This document shows positions 48,134-58,811 of a stretch of DNA of 64,000 bases, one piece after another. The number at the start of each line of letters is the position of its first letter. Position 1 is the first letter of the stretch. Source of the DNA: Darksidea phi (Eukaryota; Ascomycota; Dothideomycetes; Pleosporales; Lentitheciaceae); contig JASJFT010000163.1 in assembly GCA_030770425.1 (NCBI GenBank), positions 40,487 to 104,486 on the forward strand, read 5' to 3'. A model generated the notes under the pieces. The model was not told where the DNA came from, made no database searches, and was given only the letters and a program-made list of their open reading frames with translations. A program made the translations under genes and the position numbers.

Positions 48134-48987
48134 CTACCCGCTTTTGAAAGCCAGTTCTCTAGGATCCCTCCACATTGTGCACGGATTGAATCGCCAAGCG
48201 CCACGATGTCGCTTACCAAACCAGTAGTGAATGACATAAGGCACAAAGAATGGTACAGACGGAAAGTCATGCATGCCGCCTTCAAAGCTCCTGTCGGCAG
48301 TTCCAAATACGAGGGGGCCGATTCGGTACTAAGCCAGAGTCAGTGGCGTTAATGAACTTGCTTATACGTCAAAGCACAACTAACATTGTCTGTATCCATC
48401 AGGGTTTTTTCGAACCGCTGATAAGCTTGCCGTATACGCCCGCTGTCGTAGATGTCAAGACTTCGCAAAGTTCCAATCTCGTCATGCAGGTGTTGAGATA
48501 ATGGCTCCGCAAAACCTTCGATGAGGCTCTTGATCTTCTGTCCGTCATAGTCTTTGGGAAGACAAGTCTGAGCGTACTCCTGAAACAGATCGAATCCCGG
48601 TGTGAATGCTCGGTGTTGCTCTATATTGCGCTCCATGATTCCTTGGACCTCTGTTATCCGCTCGATGCTTGGGAAGAAAACCGCTTCTTCGGCATCGTGA
48701 TGGTGGTGCATGGATTCACACCAGCACTGGCAATATGTCAGGAAGTCCCGAACCGTGTCTAGCTCGTTGCGCGGTATGTGCGTCGCTTGGAGGTAGATAG
48801 AGTTCAACCCTCGGAGAATGCCATTGTGAGCAAGTGCCATTTGTGTTGCAACATAGTATGCCGCGTGCGAGGACTGGGAACACATTAAATGAGGCGAATT
48901 GTCAGCAGAGAAGGACAAACGTACATCTTTTGAGAATGGAGTGGTAGAAATAAGCGAATAAGGCTTATCTGCCCACTGAGAAGTCAT
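48134..48987 (-). CDS. hemerythrin-like (HHE) domain protein
   Basis: Starts at ATG 48987. The main exon ends at 48385, and a 56-base intron (48384-48329) leads to a last exon (48328-48134). The last exon supplies GPLVFGTADRSFEGGMHDFP and HRGAWRFNPCTMWRDPREL, both typical of the fungal family; without it the protein would end too early. HHE helices carry the iron-ligand type residues: ALAHNGILRG, MHHHHDAEEAVFFP, NIEQHRAF and LSQHLHDEIGTL. A likely second intron (48924-48874, GTACGT..CCCAG) is 51 bases, so it keeps the frame whether spliced or not. The protein is 248 residues if spliced and 265 if not. Members bind di-iron; the role in fungi is uncertain (oxygen, NO or iron handling). Confidence 0.85.
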
Positions 48988-49421
48988 CCTGGCTTGTACA
49001 GCAAACCGACGTCAACCTCGCAGTAGTAGGAGGTCAGCGACATTTATACTAAAAGGAATATATCTCGAAATCACTGTAACGGTCTTTCCGTGCGAAATGC
49101 TGCACATGTGGAGAGTCTTTTCCTCCGAAACGCTGACAAACCTTATTACCAAAACAGCGCTTTGCCTTTTCTGGTCTTTTCTGATCACCTTTTCTGATCG
49201 CGGCGCAACTCGCAACCGCGTCAGCAGTGAGGATGCAGTATTTTTCTCGTGCGAGTCAAGAGCTTTGCCATTTATAGATGACTTTAGCTGACCAAGGTGC
49301 GCAACTCCACCTCCGGCTAGTAATCCGCCGGATACTGAAGTCACAAAGGATATATAGAGCTGGCGCTCTCGAACTAGAAATCGGCATCTCTTGTGACAAT
49401 CAGTGCAACTCAATAGCAACT
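48988..49421. promoter_or_regulatory. shared divergent promoter region, 434 bp
   Basis: Lies between the start codons of the hemerythrin-like gene (minus) and the NmrA/SDR-like gene (plus). The short stretch near 49165-49200 repeats CTTTTCTG(G/A)TC three times, which could be a regulatory repeat. Confidence 0.45.
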
Positions 49422-50290
49422 ATGAAAGTCCTTCTTATTGGAGCAACCGGTAACCTCGGTATTCGCCTCGTTGCAGCGCTCCTCACACATGGTCACAGCG
49501 TTGTTGCATACGTCCGGTCTACAAACAAACTTGAATCTCTTCTTTCAACGTCCGTATACCGCCAACTTGCCGTGGTTGAAGGCGATGCCAAGGATCCAGT
49601 CTCAATCAAAAGGGCCATCTTGGATGCTAGCTGTGATGCTGTTGTCAATACAGCTGGTGTAGCGGCCCTACCTCCGTGGGGGAAGAGCGAGCAGCCTGCA
49701 ATATTTCGCGCAGTTCTGGATGGTGTACGAGAAGCCGGAGTGGAAAGAAAGAAACCATTGAGAGCTTGGTTCTTAGCTGGCACAGGAGTATTATACTACC
49801 CAGGATCAGAATCGATGCTCTCGAACTAGTAAGTACAATCATTATAGCATTCCCACCCCACACATGCCGTGTGCACCTATTTTAAAAGAGTAGCCCGGAA
49901 TTCATCGTCTCTGGAATACTAAGAGCCTGCAGTGTCCCTATCTACCTCGAACACCGCCAAAACTTCCAGCTTCTTAAATCTCTCCCACCGAACACGCTCG
50001 ACTGGTCTATGCTATGCCCAAACACCATGACCCCCGAGTCCTCAGATATCAGCGTACCTACCAAAACCTTGCAAGGGAAACTGATCGCGAATGCCTCGAC
50101 TCCGCCATTATGGCAAGATTCCTGGATAAAGTACATTCCCTTGATCGGGAAGACGCTTTTGGTCGCAAAGAATGCCCTTCGCTATCAGACGACACTTGAA
50201 CAGAACGCAGAATTCATTGCGGATGACCTTGAGAGCTACGAGAGCCGGTGGAGTGGGGCGACGGTAGGAGTTATCGATGCGTCAAAGTGA
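49422..50290 (+). CDS. NAD(P)-binding NmrA/SDR-like protein
   Basis: Two exons (49422-49828 and 49891-50290, 62-base intron) encode about 268 residues. The start MKVLLIGATGNLGIRLVAAL gives the GxxGxxG dinucleotide-binding motif of atypical SDR/NmrA-like proteins. The frame upstream of 49422 is open but lacks an ATG in good context. AVVNTAGVAALPPWG matches the usual cofactor-site strand. The splice joins SNY to SPEFIVSGILR in frame; unspliced, a TAG would end the protein at residue 136. No Tyr-Lys catalytic pair of classical SDRs is seen. It is probably cytosolic, a redox sensor or reductase of unknown substrate. Confidence 0.82.
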
Positions 50291-50609
50291 GGTCATCGTA
50301 GGGGAAGGACTTTTTTGAACGTTCTCATGATGGCTTTAATACTCTTATGTAAATTACACATATATTTGACTAATTGAATTTCCACCTTGAAATTCGTGTA
50401 ATATTCATAAGTTTTTACACCACGTTCGCTGCCCGCACGCCCTCGCATTTTCGATAACTGTGCCGCAGTCTTTCAACGCAACAAACTACACATATACGAA
50501 TCGCGCAAACCGGAGCATTCCAATATTCTATAGACTCCACACACTCATATGCAAACGAAAGCCTCCATAATGACCCCCAAATCCTGTTCACATTGTCACA
50601 GCCGAAGGT
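50291..50609. other. intergenic, 319 bp
   Basis: Short TA-rich terminator region (to about 50410), then the former promoter of the broken gene that follows. Nothing else was recognised. Confidence 0.55.
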
Positions 50610-51407
50610 ATGGCCGCCTTCCGGGAAGAGTGCCATTTGAACCCACCCACAGGACCCAGCGTCCTCATATCACCGCTCAGTGATGAATCAGTCCAAGGCT
50701 ACCCAAACGATAAACGTCTATGCCAAAGCGTCCATGAAATTCGTGACGTCGTGCAAGTTCTTGAAGGCGCGAGCATCCCGTGTTGCATAGTTGCCGAACC
50801 GGCATTGGTTTACTACGGCACTGGACGTGTTATGGTGGCAAGTATAACCTTTAATTTAGGTCAGACTGGGACAACAACATCCGTATACATAGCAATGGAC
50901 TATGTGTGCCCCAGCCGAGCAACTAGAAGCAGCAGCTCAACTTTTCCAACCATCTACGCTTTCTAGGCCTGACGGAATGGAGCATCTATTTCCCCGCTCT
51001 AACTTCATGGGCCTGCGGTGATTCTTCATCCTCATGTCCTCTCAAGCCTACCATCTGCCTTGCAGGCCCGAAAACATCGAGTATAGCCACATGGACTCAC
51101 CATATCCTAAGCTGCCATATACGGCCAAAGGCTCCTGGACACCATGGATTTCGTAGACCTTGAAGACCTCATCGACGGCACGAACCTCACGCTCGACTTA
51201 GGTATGGAAAACTTGGATCTCGACGGTACTATTGACGGGGATTGGGCCGGTGGAAAAGCAAGTGATGGTTTAGTACCTACGCAGTGTGTGGATTCTATGA
51301 AAAGGTGCGACGCTTGGACAGAGAGCGTAAGCAATGGGGCGAAGAAGATGCGACAGGGTTTTAAATACTTGCCTATTTACCAGACCGGGTTTTGGAAGCG
51401 CGGGTAG
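50610..51407 (+). pseudogene. broken nucleotidyltransferase-like fungal gene
   Basis: Exon 1 (50610-50834) reads RDVVQVLEGASIPCCIVAEP and ALVYYGTGRVM. A 58-base intron joins it to exon 2 at 50893 (QWTMCAPAEQL). Coding similarity then continues through an in-frame TGA at 51019-51021 into FFILMSSQAYHLPCRPENIE. Between about 51112 and 51124 the frame shifts by one base into RLLDTMDFVDLEDLIDG. It ends near YLPIYQTGFWKRG at the TAG 51405-51407. The pieces follow the order of a large family of fungal proteins that I recall as nucleotidyltransferase-like, often multi-copy. The TGA alone could lie in a 48-base intron (51018-51065), but the frameshift would remain. It is probably a pseudogene. Confidence 0.6.
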
Positions 51408-51937
51408 AAGGATCCGAGGTGCGGAAATGGGATTATTGTTAGAGTTGTTTGCTTCAGCAAGTTGTCTCTCTACAAAACTTTGCCCTAATTCAAGTAGGCT
51501 AAAGATCTGCTTGTGTCTGGTTGTGGAACAGTCACGTGGTGTTCGGACCCGGAGCCCGTGAGATCTGCTTCCGAACAGTACGGGGGATGGACGCTGATGA
51601 GGAAAAGCCGTTGCGTCTGGTCAAGAATCGTACTGCGGTAATTTGTATCTGGGAGCGCCAATGCACCCAAGAAACTCTACAAGAGCGTAGCAGGACAAGA
51701 CAGGCTTATTATGGCTGATGGAAGTTGTGGTATTTGACAGCTTGAAGCGGCGCCTGCCGTCTAATTCGTCGCTTCATTCCCTGCAAAGCTGACTCGCGCA
51801 GCCAGGCATCTCACGAGCCGCGGCAACTCAGCTCTCCACCTTTCAGGCGCATCCCCCGTCTCACCGAAGATGCTTGATATCTACCTTCAATTCCCGCCAC
51901 GGCGATACCCAAGAAAGAGACGCTCCTTCCCTCCGTA
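51408..51937. other. intergenic, 530 bp
   Basis: Promoter of the acyl-CoA dehydrogenase gene and leftover 3' region of the broken gene. No other feature was recognised. Confidence 0.6.
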
Positions 51938-53329
51938 ATGCAGCCCAAAAAGAAAGAAACATTCGGCGACGTTAGCCCCTGGGCAGAACCCTCCTGGTAC
52001 TCCTCCCTCGCTTCGCCATACTACAACGAATCCCACAAGCGATTGCGCAACGCGGTGCGGGCCTATGTCGATGAGAAGGTCAAACCATACATGTTGGAGT
52101 GGGAAGAGGAGGGAGGGGCACCGGAGGAAGCGCGATTGGAGTATGCGCGGTCTGGCTACGCATTTGTAGACGTGCCTGAGCCGTATAGAGCGAATGTATC
52201 CGGGCCGGCGGGTATACCAGTCGCAGAGCTTGACATCTTCCATCAGATGATCCTCACGGATGAGACAAGCCGCATTGAGGGCGGGGTCATCACTTCGCTC
52301 AGTGGCGGGAGCGTGATTGGAGTTCCACCTATTGTGCATCATGGCACGAAGGAGCAAAAGAAGAAGTGGCTACCGGGACTATTTACATGGGAGACAAGTT
52401 TTTGCTTGGGCATCACGGAACCAAGTGGTGGTGTGAGCATTGGTGTTCGGGCTCATGTGTCCTGAGCTGACAGTTCTAGTCTGATGTTGCCAATATTCAA
52501 ACCACGGCCGTGAAGAGTGATGACGGGAAGCACTACATCGTGAACGGATATAAGAAATGGATCACCGGCATGCCGTGGGCAACACACATGACGACGGCCG
52601 TCCGCACGGGTGGCCCCGGAGCGAGGGGCATCTCAGTCATCGTCATCCCCACAAGCTCGAAAGGCATCTCTCACCGTCGGATACCCAACAGCGGGCAGAA
52701 AGCCGGAGGCGCTAGCTTTGTCGAGATGGACGATGTTCATGTTCCGGTCGAGAACCTCATTGGCAAGGAAAACCAGGGCTTCCACATCATCATGACCAAC
52801 TTCAACAAGGAGCGCTTCATTATGTCCGTGGCCTGCAACCGCAAAGCGCGGACCTGTCTTGCTCTGTCTTTTGACTATGCAAACAAGCGGCATACCTTTG
52901 GCAAACCTCTGATTGCGAACCAAATCATCAGCCACAAGCTCGCGACGATAGGACGATACGTGGAAAGCCACTGGGCATGGTTGGAACAATTGGCATATCA
53001 CATTCAGCAGTCACCACTGGGCTGGCAGGATCCGGAGATTGCTGGTCAGATCGCCCTAGCAAAGGTCCATGGCGGGCGCATGCTGGAGATGGCAAACCGT
53101 GAAGCGCAACAAATCTTTGGTGGTGCAGGCTATCAAAAGGGAGGTCCCGGAGCTGTCATTGAGCAAATGAGTCGGGACTTGCGGATGATGGTATGTGCTG
53201 TGAATTAACATGGTGCTTTCGAAGCTAATCTCATTCCAGGTCGTTGGTGGCGGTAGTGAAGAAATCATTGCGGATCTAGCAGTAAGGCAAGAAACCGTCC
53301 TTGCAAAGAAGCGTGGTTGGAAGCTATGA
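51938..53329 (+). CDS. acyl-CoA dehydrogenase family protein
   Basis: Three exons (51938-52432, 52480-53190, 53240-53329) encode 431 residues. The first splice joins CLGITEPSGG to SDVANIQTTA, rebuilding the ACAD FAD/substrate signature (LGITEP..GSD). The second joins RDLRMM to VVGGGSEEIIADLAVRQ, giving the C-terminal block with the region of the catalytic Glu and flavin contacts. The middle strands (YIVNGYKKWITGMPWA, FVEMDDVHVPVENLIG) and the helical end (RHTFGKPLIANQ, QIFGGAGYQKGG) are typical. Family members use FAD to introduce a double bond into acyl-CoA in mitochondria or peroxisomes. No clear targeting signal (no SKL end) is visible; the end is KRGWKL. Chain-length specificity is unknown. 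Confidence 0.92.
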
Positions 53330-53741
53330 ATAGATGCAAAGGAATGCCGGTGTTCCATAGGTGACATGCGGGCAAGGTGTAGTCAAGAACAGCCCAAGAC
53401 GCTGCCATCCTATTCCGGCGCCATGTCCCTTGACCGCAAATTGTAGAGCCTGGGCATTCTCCATGTACGGCGTTGTATGCAAGGACGATTTAAAATCGGA
53501 TGTGTCCGATCGCTCGTGACTCTCAAGCTGCATGGCTTCACGGGGTAGGGAACCTTGCTAGGCCACTTCCACCATTCAACCGCGAGGCTAGCCTTGGAAG
53601 CGAAAATTATCACGTGTTGACGTTGCACTGCATCTGCGCAACCGTGGAGGCGGATCATCGCGCCGATCTGCGAACTTAATTCGTTGTCTATTTAATGATC
53701 CGTTGCCCTCTGCATTTGTCTAGGGACTGTTCTCGTCCACG
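53330..53741. other. intergenic, 412 bp
   Basis: Terminator of the acyl-CoA dehydrogenase gene and promoter of the glucosaminidase gene. A TA-containing stretch (TATTTAATGATCC, about 53688) lies some 50 bases upstream of the ATG. Nothing else was recognised. Confidence 0.5.
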
Positions 53742-56339
53742 ATGGCTCCTTCCTTGTTGAGCGTGCTCGCTTCGCTTCTCATCTCAATCACCACGGCACT
53801 CGGATCGGAAGCAGGCCAACCCACAACAATACCATCGTGGAAAGTTCAATCTTCCGCGAAAGTAGGCAACGATGCCGCAAAACTATCGTCGCCCAGCTTG
53901 GACACCTCCAGCTGGTACAGTATTGGATCAAAAGCCACCTTGATGAGCACATTACTTGAGAATAAAGTGTACACGGAAGGCGACCTCTTCTATTCCAACA
54001 ATCTCGAGAAAGTGGACTTAGCGCCGTTCCAAGTACCCTGGTTCTACCGCGCCGACATTGAATTGAAGAATGGGACTGGAAAATATTATCAGCTGCAGAC
54101 GCACGGGATATCGTCGCGTGCCGATATCTATCTGAATGGGGAACTGGTCGCGGATAAGAATGTACAGGCTGGTGCGTATGGTGGGTTGGCGTATGATATT
54201 ACGAGTAAAGTCAGGAGCGGGAAGAACGTACTGGTTGTAAGAGCTTATCCTACGGACTACAATCGCGATTTTGCACTGGGTTTTGTGGACTGGAATCCGT
54301 ACCCGCCGGATAATGGGACAGGCGTTTGGAGGGATGTTGAGGTCAAAGAGACGGGTCCGGTATCCATCTCTCTTCCGCGCGTTACTACGAAGCTGGATGG
54401 CTCGGTTAGTGTCAAGGTGGATGTGACAAGTCATGAAGAGAAGGATGTGCAAGGAGAAGTTATCTGCATTGTTACCGACCCCAATGGGAAGGAGCTTGGA
54501 CGACCTCGCGCCGAGTTCAGGGTAGCAAAGAAAAGTCTGCAAAAACTTTCTTTCGATCTCAAGATCACCAATCCACAGACATGGTGGCCCAGGCAATGGG
54601 GCGCGCAACCCCTTTATAGCACCTCCTGCAGCGCATCCACCGCCGCCGGGACGTCAGACTCTACTCCGAAAATCCGCTTCGGCGTCCGCACGGTGACGTC
54701 TAGCTTAAACAGCCACGACGATGTCACTTTCTCCATCAACGGGAACCCTTTCCAAGTGCTCGGCGCAGGCTACACATCAGATATGTTCCTCCGCTTCGAC
54801 GAGAATAAGCTGCGTGCTCAGTTCCAGTACATGCTCGACATGGGCCTCAATACCGTCCGTCTCGAAGGCAAACAAGAACACCCCCGCTTGTACGAAATAG
54901 CAGACGAGATCGGCCTCATGGTGATGACTGGCTGGGAATGCTGCGACAAGTGGGAGGGCTGGACATATAATGACGAAGGCTCTGGTGTGAAATGGACGGA
55001 TGCTGACTACAGCATTGCAAACATCTCTATGCGCCACGAGGCAGAGATGATGCAACATCACCCCTCCCTCCTCACCTTCCTCGTGGGCAGTGACTTCTGG
55101 CCCGACGACCGCGCCGTAAAAATCTACGTCGACGCTCTCAAAGCATTCGACTGGGAAACCCCCATCATAGCCTCAGCATCGCAGCGTGGATTTCCCAAGT
55201 TGCTCGGAAACGGCGGCATGAAGATGGAAGGACCGTACGATTGGGTTTCGCCAAACTACTGGTACAACGACCAACTCGGCGCCGCCTTTGGCTTTGGCTC
55301 TGAACTCGGTGCCGGCGTAGGCACACCCACTCTCTCCTCACTCAAAAAATTCTTATCCCCCGCCGACCAAGACGATCTATGGAAAAGTCCCAAGAAAGGG
55401 CTCTATCACATGTCCACAAGCGTATCCTCCTTTTACACACGCGAAATCTACAATGATGCGCTGTGGAAACGATACGGCGCGCCGACGTCTCTCTCTGATT
55501 ATCTACTGAAGGCTCAAATGATGGATTACGAAGCTACGCGCGCGCAATTCGAAGCGTACGCGAGTCGATGGACGGGTGTTGAAAGGCGCGCTACGGGACT
55601 TATTTACTGGATGTTGAATAATGCGTGGCCTTCTCTGCACTGGAACCTATTCGATTACTACCTCCACCCCGCAGGGTCGTACTTCGGGACCAAAGTCGGC
55701 AGTCGGATCGAGCACGTTGCGTTCGACTATACCACCTCCTCGATCTATCTGATCAATCGCGGTTTAGCGGCTTCAGGCACGAGGACAATCGACATGGAGC
55801 TCCTCGCCCCCAACGGCACCATCGTACATAAATCCACTCTATCGACCTCAACGACACCCAACTCGAGCACGAAGCTGGACAAAGTTCCCGGAATCGATAA
55901 AATCACAGCCATCGTCTTCCTCAAGCTCGTTTTGAAAGCCAACGACAAAGTGCTCAGTCGGAACGTATACTGGCTCAGCGCCAAACCCGATGTGCTGAAC
56001 TGGGACGCGTCAACGTGGTACTACACACCCCTCTCCTCCTATGCCGACTACACTGCTCTCAACAGGCTGGAAAAGGCTACTTTGCGCGTGAAAACTAGCG
56101 GGGCGAAAGTAGTGCTGGACAACATTTCAAAGGTCCCGGCAGTCTTCATAAGCATGAACCTCGTCGACGGCGCAGGTAACGATATCGTACCAGTGACATG
56201 GTCGGACAACTACGTCACTCTGTGGCCAGGCGAGAAGATCGAGCTGGATGTCAAGTATGAGGGCCATTATGCAGGGGCAAAGGTCGAGATATCAGGCAAG
56301 AACGTCGATATGCACAAGGTAGGCTTGGGTGGATATTGA
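53742..56339 (+). CDS. secreted GH2 exo-beta-D-glucosaminidase
   Basis: Single-exon gene of 865 residues with signal peptide MAPSLLSVLASLLISITTALG. The sugar-binding (jelly-roll) N domain, the GH2 Ig-like domain and the TIM barrel follow in order. The barrel has the general acid in LVGSDFWPD (Asp451) and the nucleophile in FGSELGAG (Glu521). The acid being Asp rather than the usual GH2 Glu, 70 residues before the nucleophile, matches the exo-glucosaminidase subgroup (known CsxA has Asp469/Glu541). WMLNNAWPSLHWNLFDYYL and a C-terminal Ig-like domain complete it. The enzyme releases glucosamine from the non-reducing end of chitosan outside the cell. Several N-glycosylation sites are present. 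Confidence 0.92.
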   Translation: MAPSLLSVLASLLISITTALGSEAGQPTTIPSWKVQSSAKVGNDAAKLSSPSLDTSSWYSIGSKATLMSTLLENKVYTEGDLFYSNNLEKVDLAPFQVPWFYRADIELKNGTGKYYQLQTHGISSRADIYLNGELVADKNVQAGAYGGLAYDITSKVRSGKNVLVVRAYPTDYNRDFALGFVDWNPYPPDNGTGVWRDVEVKETGPVSISLPRVTTKLDGSVSVKVDVTSHEEKDVQGEVICIVTDPNGKELGRPRAEFRVAKKSLQKLSFDLKITNPQTWWPRQWGAQPLYSTSCSASTAAGTSDSTPKIRFGVRTVTSSLNSHDDVTFSINGNPFQVLGAGYTSDMFLRFDENKLRAQFQYMLDMGLNTVRLEGKQEHPRLYEIADEIGLMVMTGWECCDKWEGWTYNDEGSGVKWTDADYSIANISMRHEAEMMQHHPSLLTFLVGSDFWPDDRAVKIYVDALKAFDWETPIIASASQRGFPKLLGNGGMKMEGPYDWVSPNYWYNDQLGAAFGFGSELGAGVGTPTLSSLKKFLSPADQDDLWKSPKKGLYHMSTSVSSFYTREIYNDALWKRYGAPTSLSDYLLKAQMMDYEATRAQFEAYASRWTGVERRATGLIYWMLNNAWPSLHWNLFDYYLHPAGSYFGTKVGSRIEHVAFDYTTSSIYLINRGLAASGTRTIDMELLAPNGTIVHKSTLSTSTTPNSSTKLDKVPGIDKITAIVFLKLVLKANDKVLSRNVYWLSAKPDVLNWDASTWYYTPLSSYADYTALNRLEKATLRVKTSGAKVVLDNISKVPAVFISMNLVDGAGNDIVPVTWSDNYVTLWPGEKIELDVKYEGHYAGAKVEISGKNVDMHKVGLGGY

Positions 56340-56492
56340 GTTTGAGCATAGATTCATATGTTGGATAAAATCCTGAGGTATCCAGTTGGGAAGTGGTTCC
56401 CAATATGCAATGCCGTCCGAAACACCGCCCGCTAATAAGCAAAATCATTACTCTGGTCCCACCCGGCCTGTGCGGGATTAACGAGATGAAAA

Positions 56493-58455
56493 TTAACCAT
56501 CCGAATCGACCATCATGCTCTCTCCAAATGCGCTCATATCTTCAGCCGGCGCACCTCTCCTTGCCCTCCGCTTTCCTCTTCCCGCTACTCGGTTTTGTTG
56601 AATTTCCCTCAACCCTCCAATCTGCCTCTCCAACTCTAGATCCTCATCCTCCCACCCACCCTCTACGCCTTTCTCCCCAAAACTCCCCTTCTCTAACCCC
56701 AGCCCGCCAAACCCACCCCCAGTGTCCTCCTCATTGGCCTCCAACGCGCGGTTCAGCAAATCTGTCGCCATAGGGTCCTGCGGCGCCACAGCAAGCGCTT
56801 CGTGTAGCGCGATGACGGCGTTCCAGCTGTTTCCCATTTCGAGAAGGACGAGGCCTTTGGCGGTGAAGATGCCTGCATCTTTGACGCCGTGGCGAAGCAC
56901 TTCTTCGAAGGTGGCGAGAGCTTCGTCGAGTTGACCGTAGCGGCGAAGGGCGTGACCGAGGTTCATTCGAGTGGGGAGCCAGGCGCCTGCATCCGCACCG
57001 TTTTGCTCGCTGAGGACGAGGGCGCGGCGAAACATAGATATGGCGTCGATCATGTGGTCTTCGTGATAGTATACCACACCCATTTCATTCAAGAGGAGTG
57101 GATCTGATTGGCAGAGCTCATAGGCTGTGTTTAGGTATTCGTGGGCGAGAGCGAGGTTGTTCAGCTGCAGGTTCTGCATACCGAGGAAGAGTTGGGGGAG
57201 ATGAGTGCCTTGGAACAAACGTGCTGCCGTTGAGTATGCGGAGATGGCCTGATCATGTTCGCCTTCTGCAGCGAAAGTATGCGCGAAGCCTATCCAAGCG
57301 GGTCCAAAATGGGGGTCCATGACAGAAGCCTTGGAAAAGTGGCGCCGTGCATCCGCTATGCGGTTTATAGACAAGTAATATATTCCTACAGCGAGGTAGC
57401 TACACGGTTCGTTGGGGTGTGTGTCGGTGAGGTCGTGTGAAAGGAGGAAGAGGGCGTTCTTCTGGCCAAGTTCGTGGAGAGAAGCGAGGTGGACGGGGAG
57501 GATAGCAAAGTTGTACTTGTCTTCCGCCAGGACGGAGGATGTGAGAGCGAGGGCTTTGCCGAAGCGGCAGTGGGTGAACATGAGGTCGGCTTTTGCAAGT
57601 ATGATGTCGGGGTTGTCAGCGAGTTTGTAGTGGGTTGTCAGTTGTTCTACTGCATCCTCGAACTCATCCGGACGTGAGTACTTGGACAACCGTGTGGTGT
57701 ATAGTGTTTTGGTGAACTGCGCAGCTTCTTGGGATAGCGAAGGGTTGCTGGAGACAGTTATAGCATCGAAGTTTAGCGACTCGAGGAACTTCCACTCTTC
57801 GTTTGGCGACATTAAGGAGTTTGCCATGAGCGCGTCGAAGGCCTCGAAGCACTGAACATCGATCTGGCAGGCTGTCCTGTAGCATTCCTTCGCGCGATCG
57901 AAAGAGTTTTGTTTGGCGAAGCACACACCCCGTAGATAACACATGCCCGCCTCCGACTTTATATTGTTGACATCTTCCTTATCTCGTTCTTCGCTGGTCG
58001 GCACCCGCTCGGTGCGCGATCCGTTCTTGTGGTGTCTCACGCCGACGCGGCTGTTTACATCAACGTGTCTCAACTTTTGTCGGGCGCTTCCAGGCGCAGA
58101 AATGAGATGTGTGGGATTCTTGTCGCCTAGTATCGCCAATGCTTCCTCCGTCTTCCCCAGCTTGATCGAGCAATGCGCGGCGAGATATCGACATTGTGGG
58201 TTTCGATCTGTGAGGTTTCCACGAGCGAGGAACGATTGGGCGCGACTGTAATTGCCGGTACTGAAGTGGACTTGCGCGAGCCAAAATGCGTCGTTATCGT
58301 CTCCTACATGCAATTCATCAGTACGGACGGCGCATGCAATATCATGGCGGCGACGCACCTGTGAGCGCCAACAGCTTGTCGGCAACGAATATGGCAGTGT
58401 CGTACTGATGCTTGTTGACAGCGTCTTGGCGCCATTCGCGAAGATACTTTTCCAT
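56493..58455 (-). CDS. CDC16: APC/C subunit CDC16/APC6 (TPR protein)
   Basis: Two exons (58455-58359 and 58303-56493) give about 635 residues. The correct start is ATG 58455, MEKYLREWRQDAVNKHQYD, in a different frame from the long open frame that runs back to 58595. The 55-base intron (58358-58304) joins KLLALTG to DDNDAFWLAQVHFSTGNYSR. The body is a superhelix of TPR repeats (HFSTGNYSRAQSFLARGNLT; AAEGEHDQAISAYSTAARLF; NEMGVVYYHEDHMIDAISMF; NLGHALRRYGQLDEALATFE). The C-terminal tail is acidic and Gly-rich with KRRARR. CDC16 is a scaffold of the anaphase-promoting complex and acts in the nucleus at mitosis. It is divergent from YJU2. Confidence 0.92.
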
Positions 58456-58811
58456 ATTGTGCTAGCATGTGTTAAGATGGTGCGTAAAATGTTGGTCTGC
58501 AGGAAGACGGTTGTGTTGCGCCTGTCGCCGTGACGATGGCCTGTCGCGCCTGCACTCGCGTGGGCACGGGAGCGCGGGGTTCTGCCGCTGTTCACCGCTT
58601 TTAGTCAGCAAGATTTGCCTTCACCTTTCGAAGTGTACGACTCCTCCTACCGTCACCTATGTGCGACTTGACCTCGACCATAATATACCCATTTTCACCT
58701 CGCGACCGTACCTACCCCCCTCCACGATAAACACCAGTCACCTTGCGTTTCGCATCCGCGCTGACAACTACACAAACCCTCCACCTCGAGTCATTTCCAC
58801 CGTAGCCCACC
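58456..58811. promoter_or_regulatory. shared divergent promoter of CDC16 and YJU2, 356 bp
   Basis: Lies between the two ATGs. C/T-rich runs precede the YJU2 start (about 58700-58805). The open frame crossing it on the minus strand (to 58595) is not part of CDC16. No specific site can be named. Confidence 0.55.
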
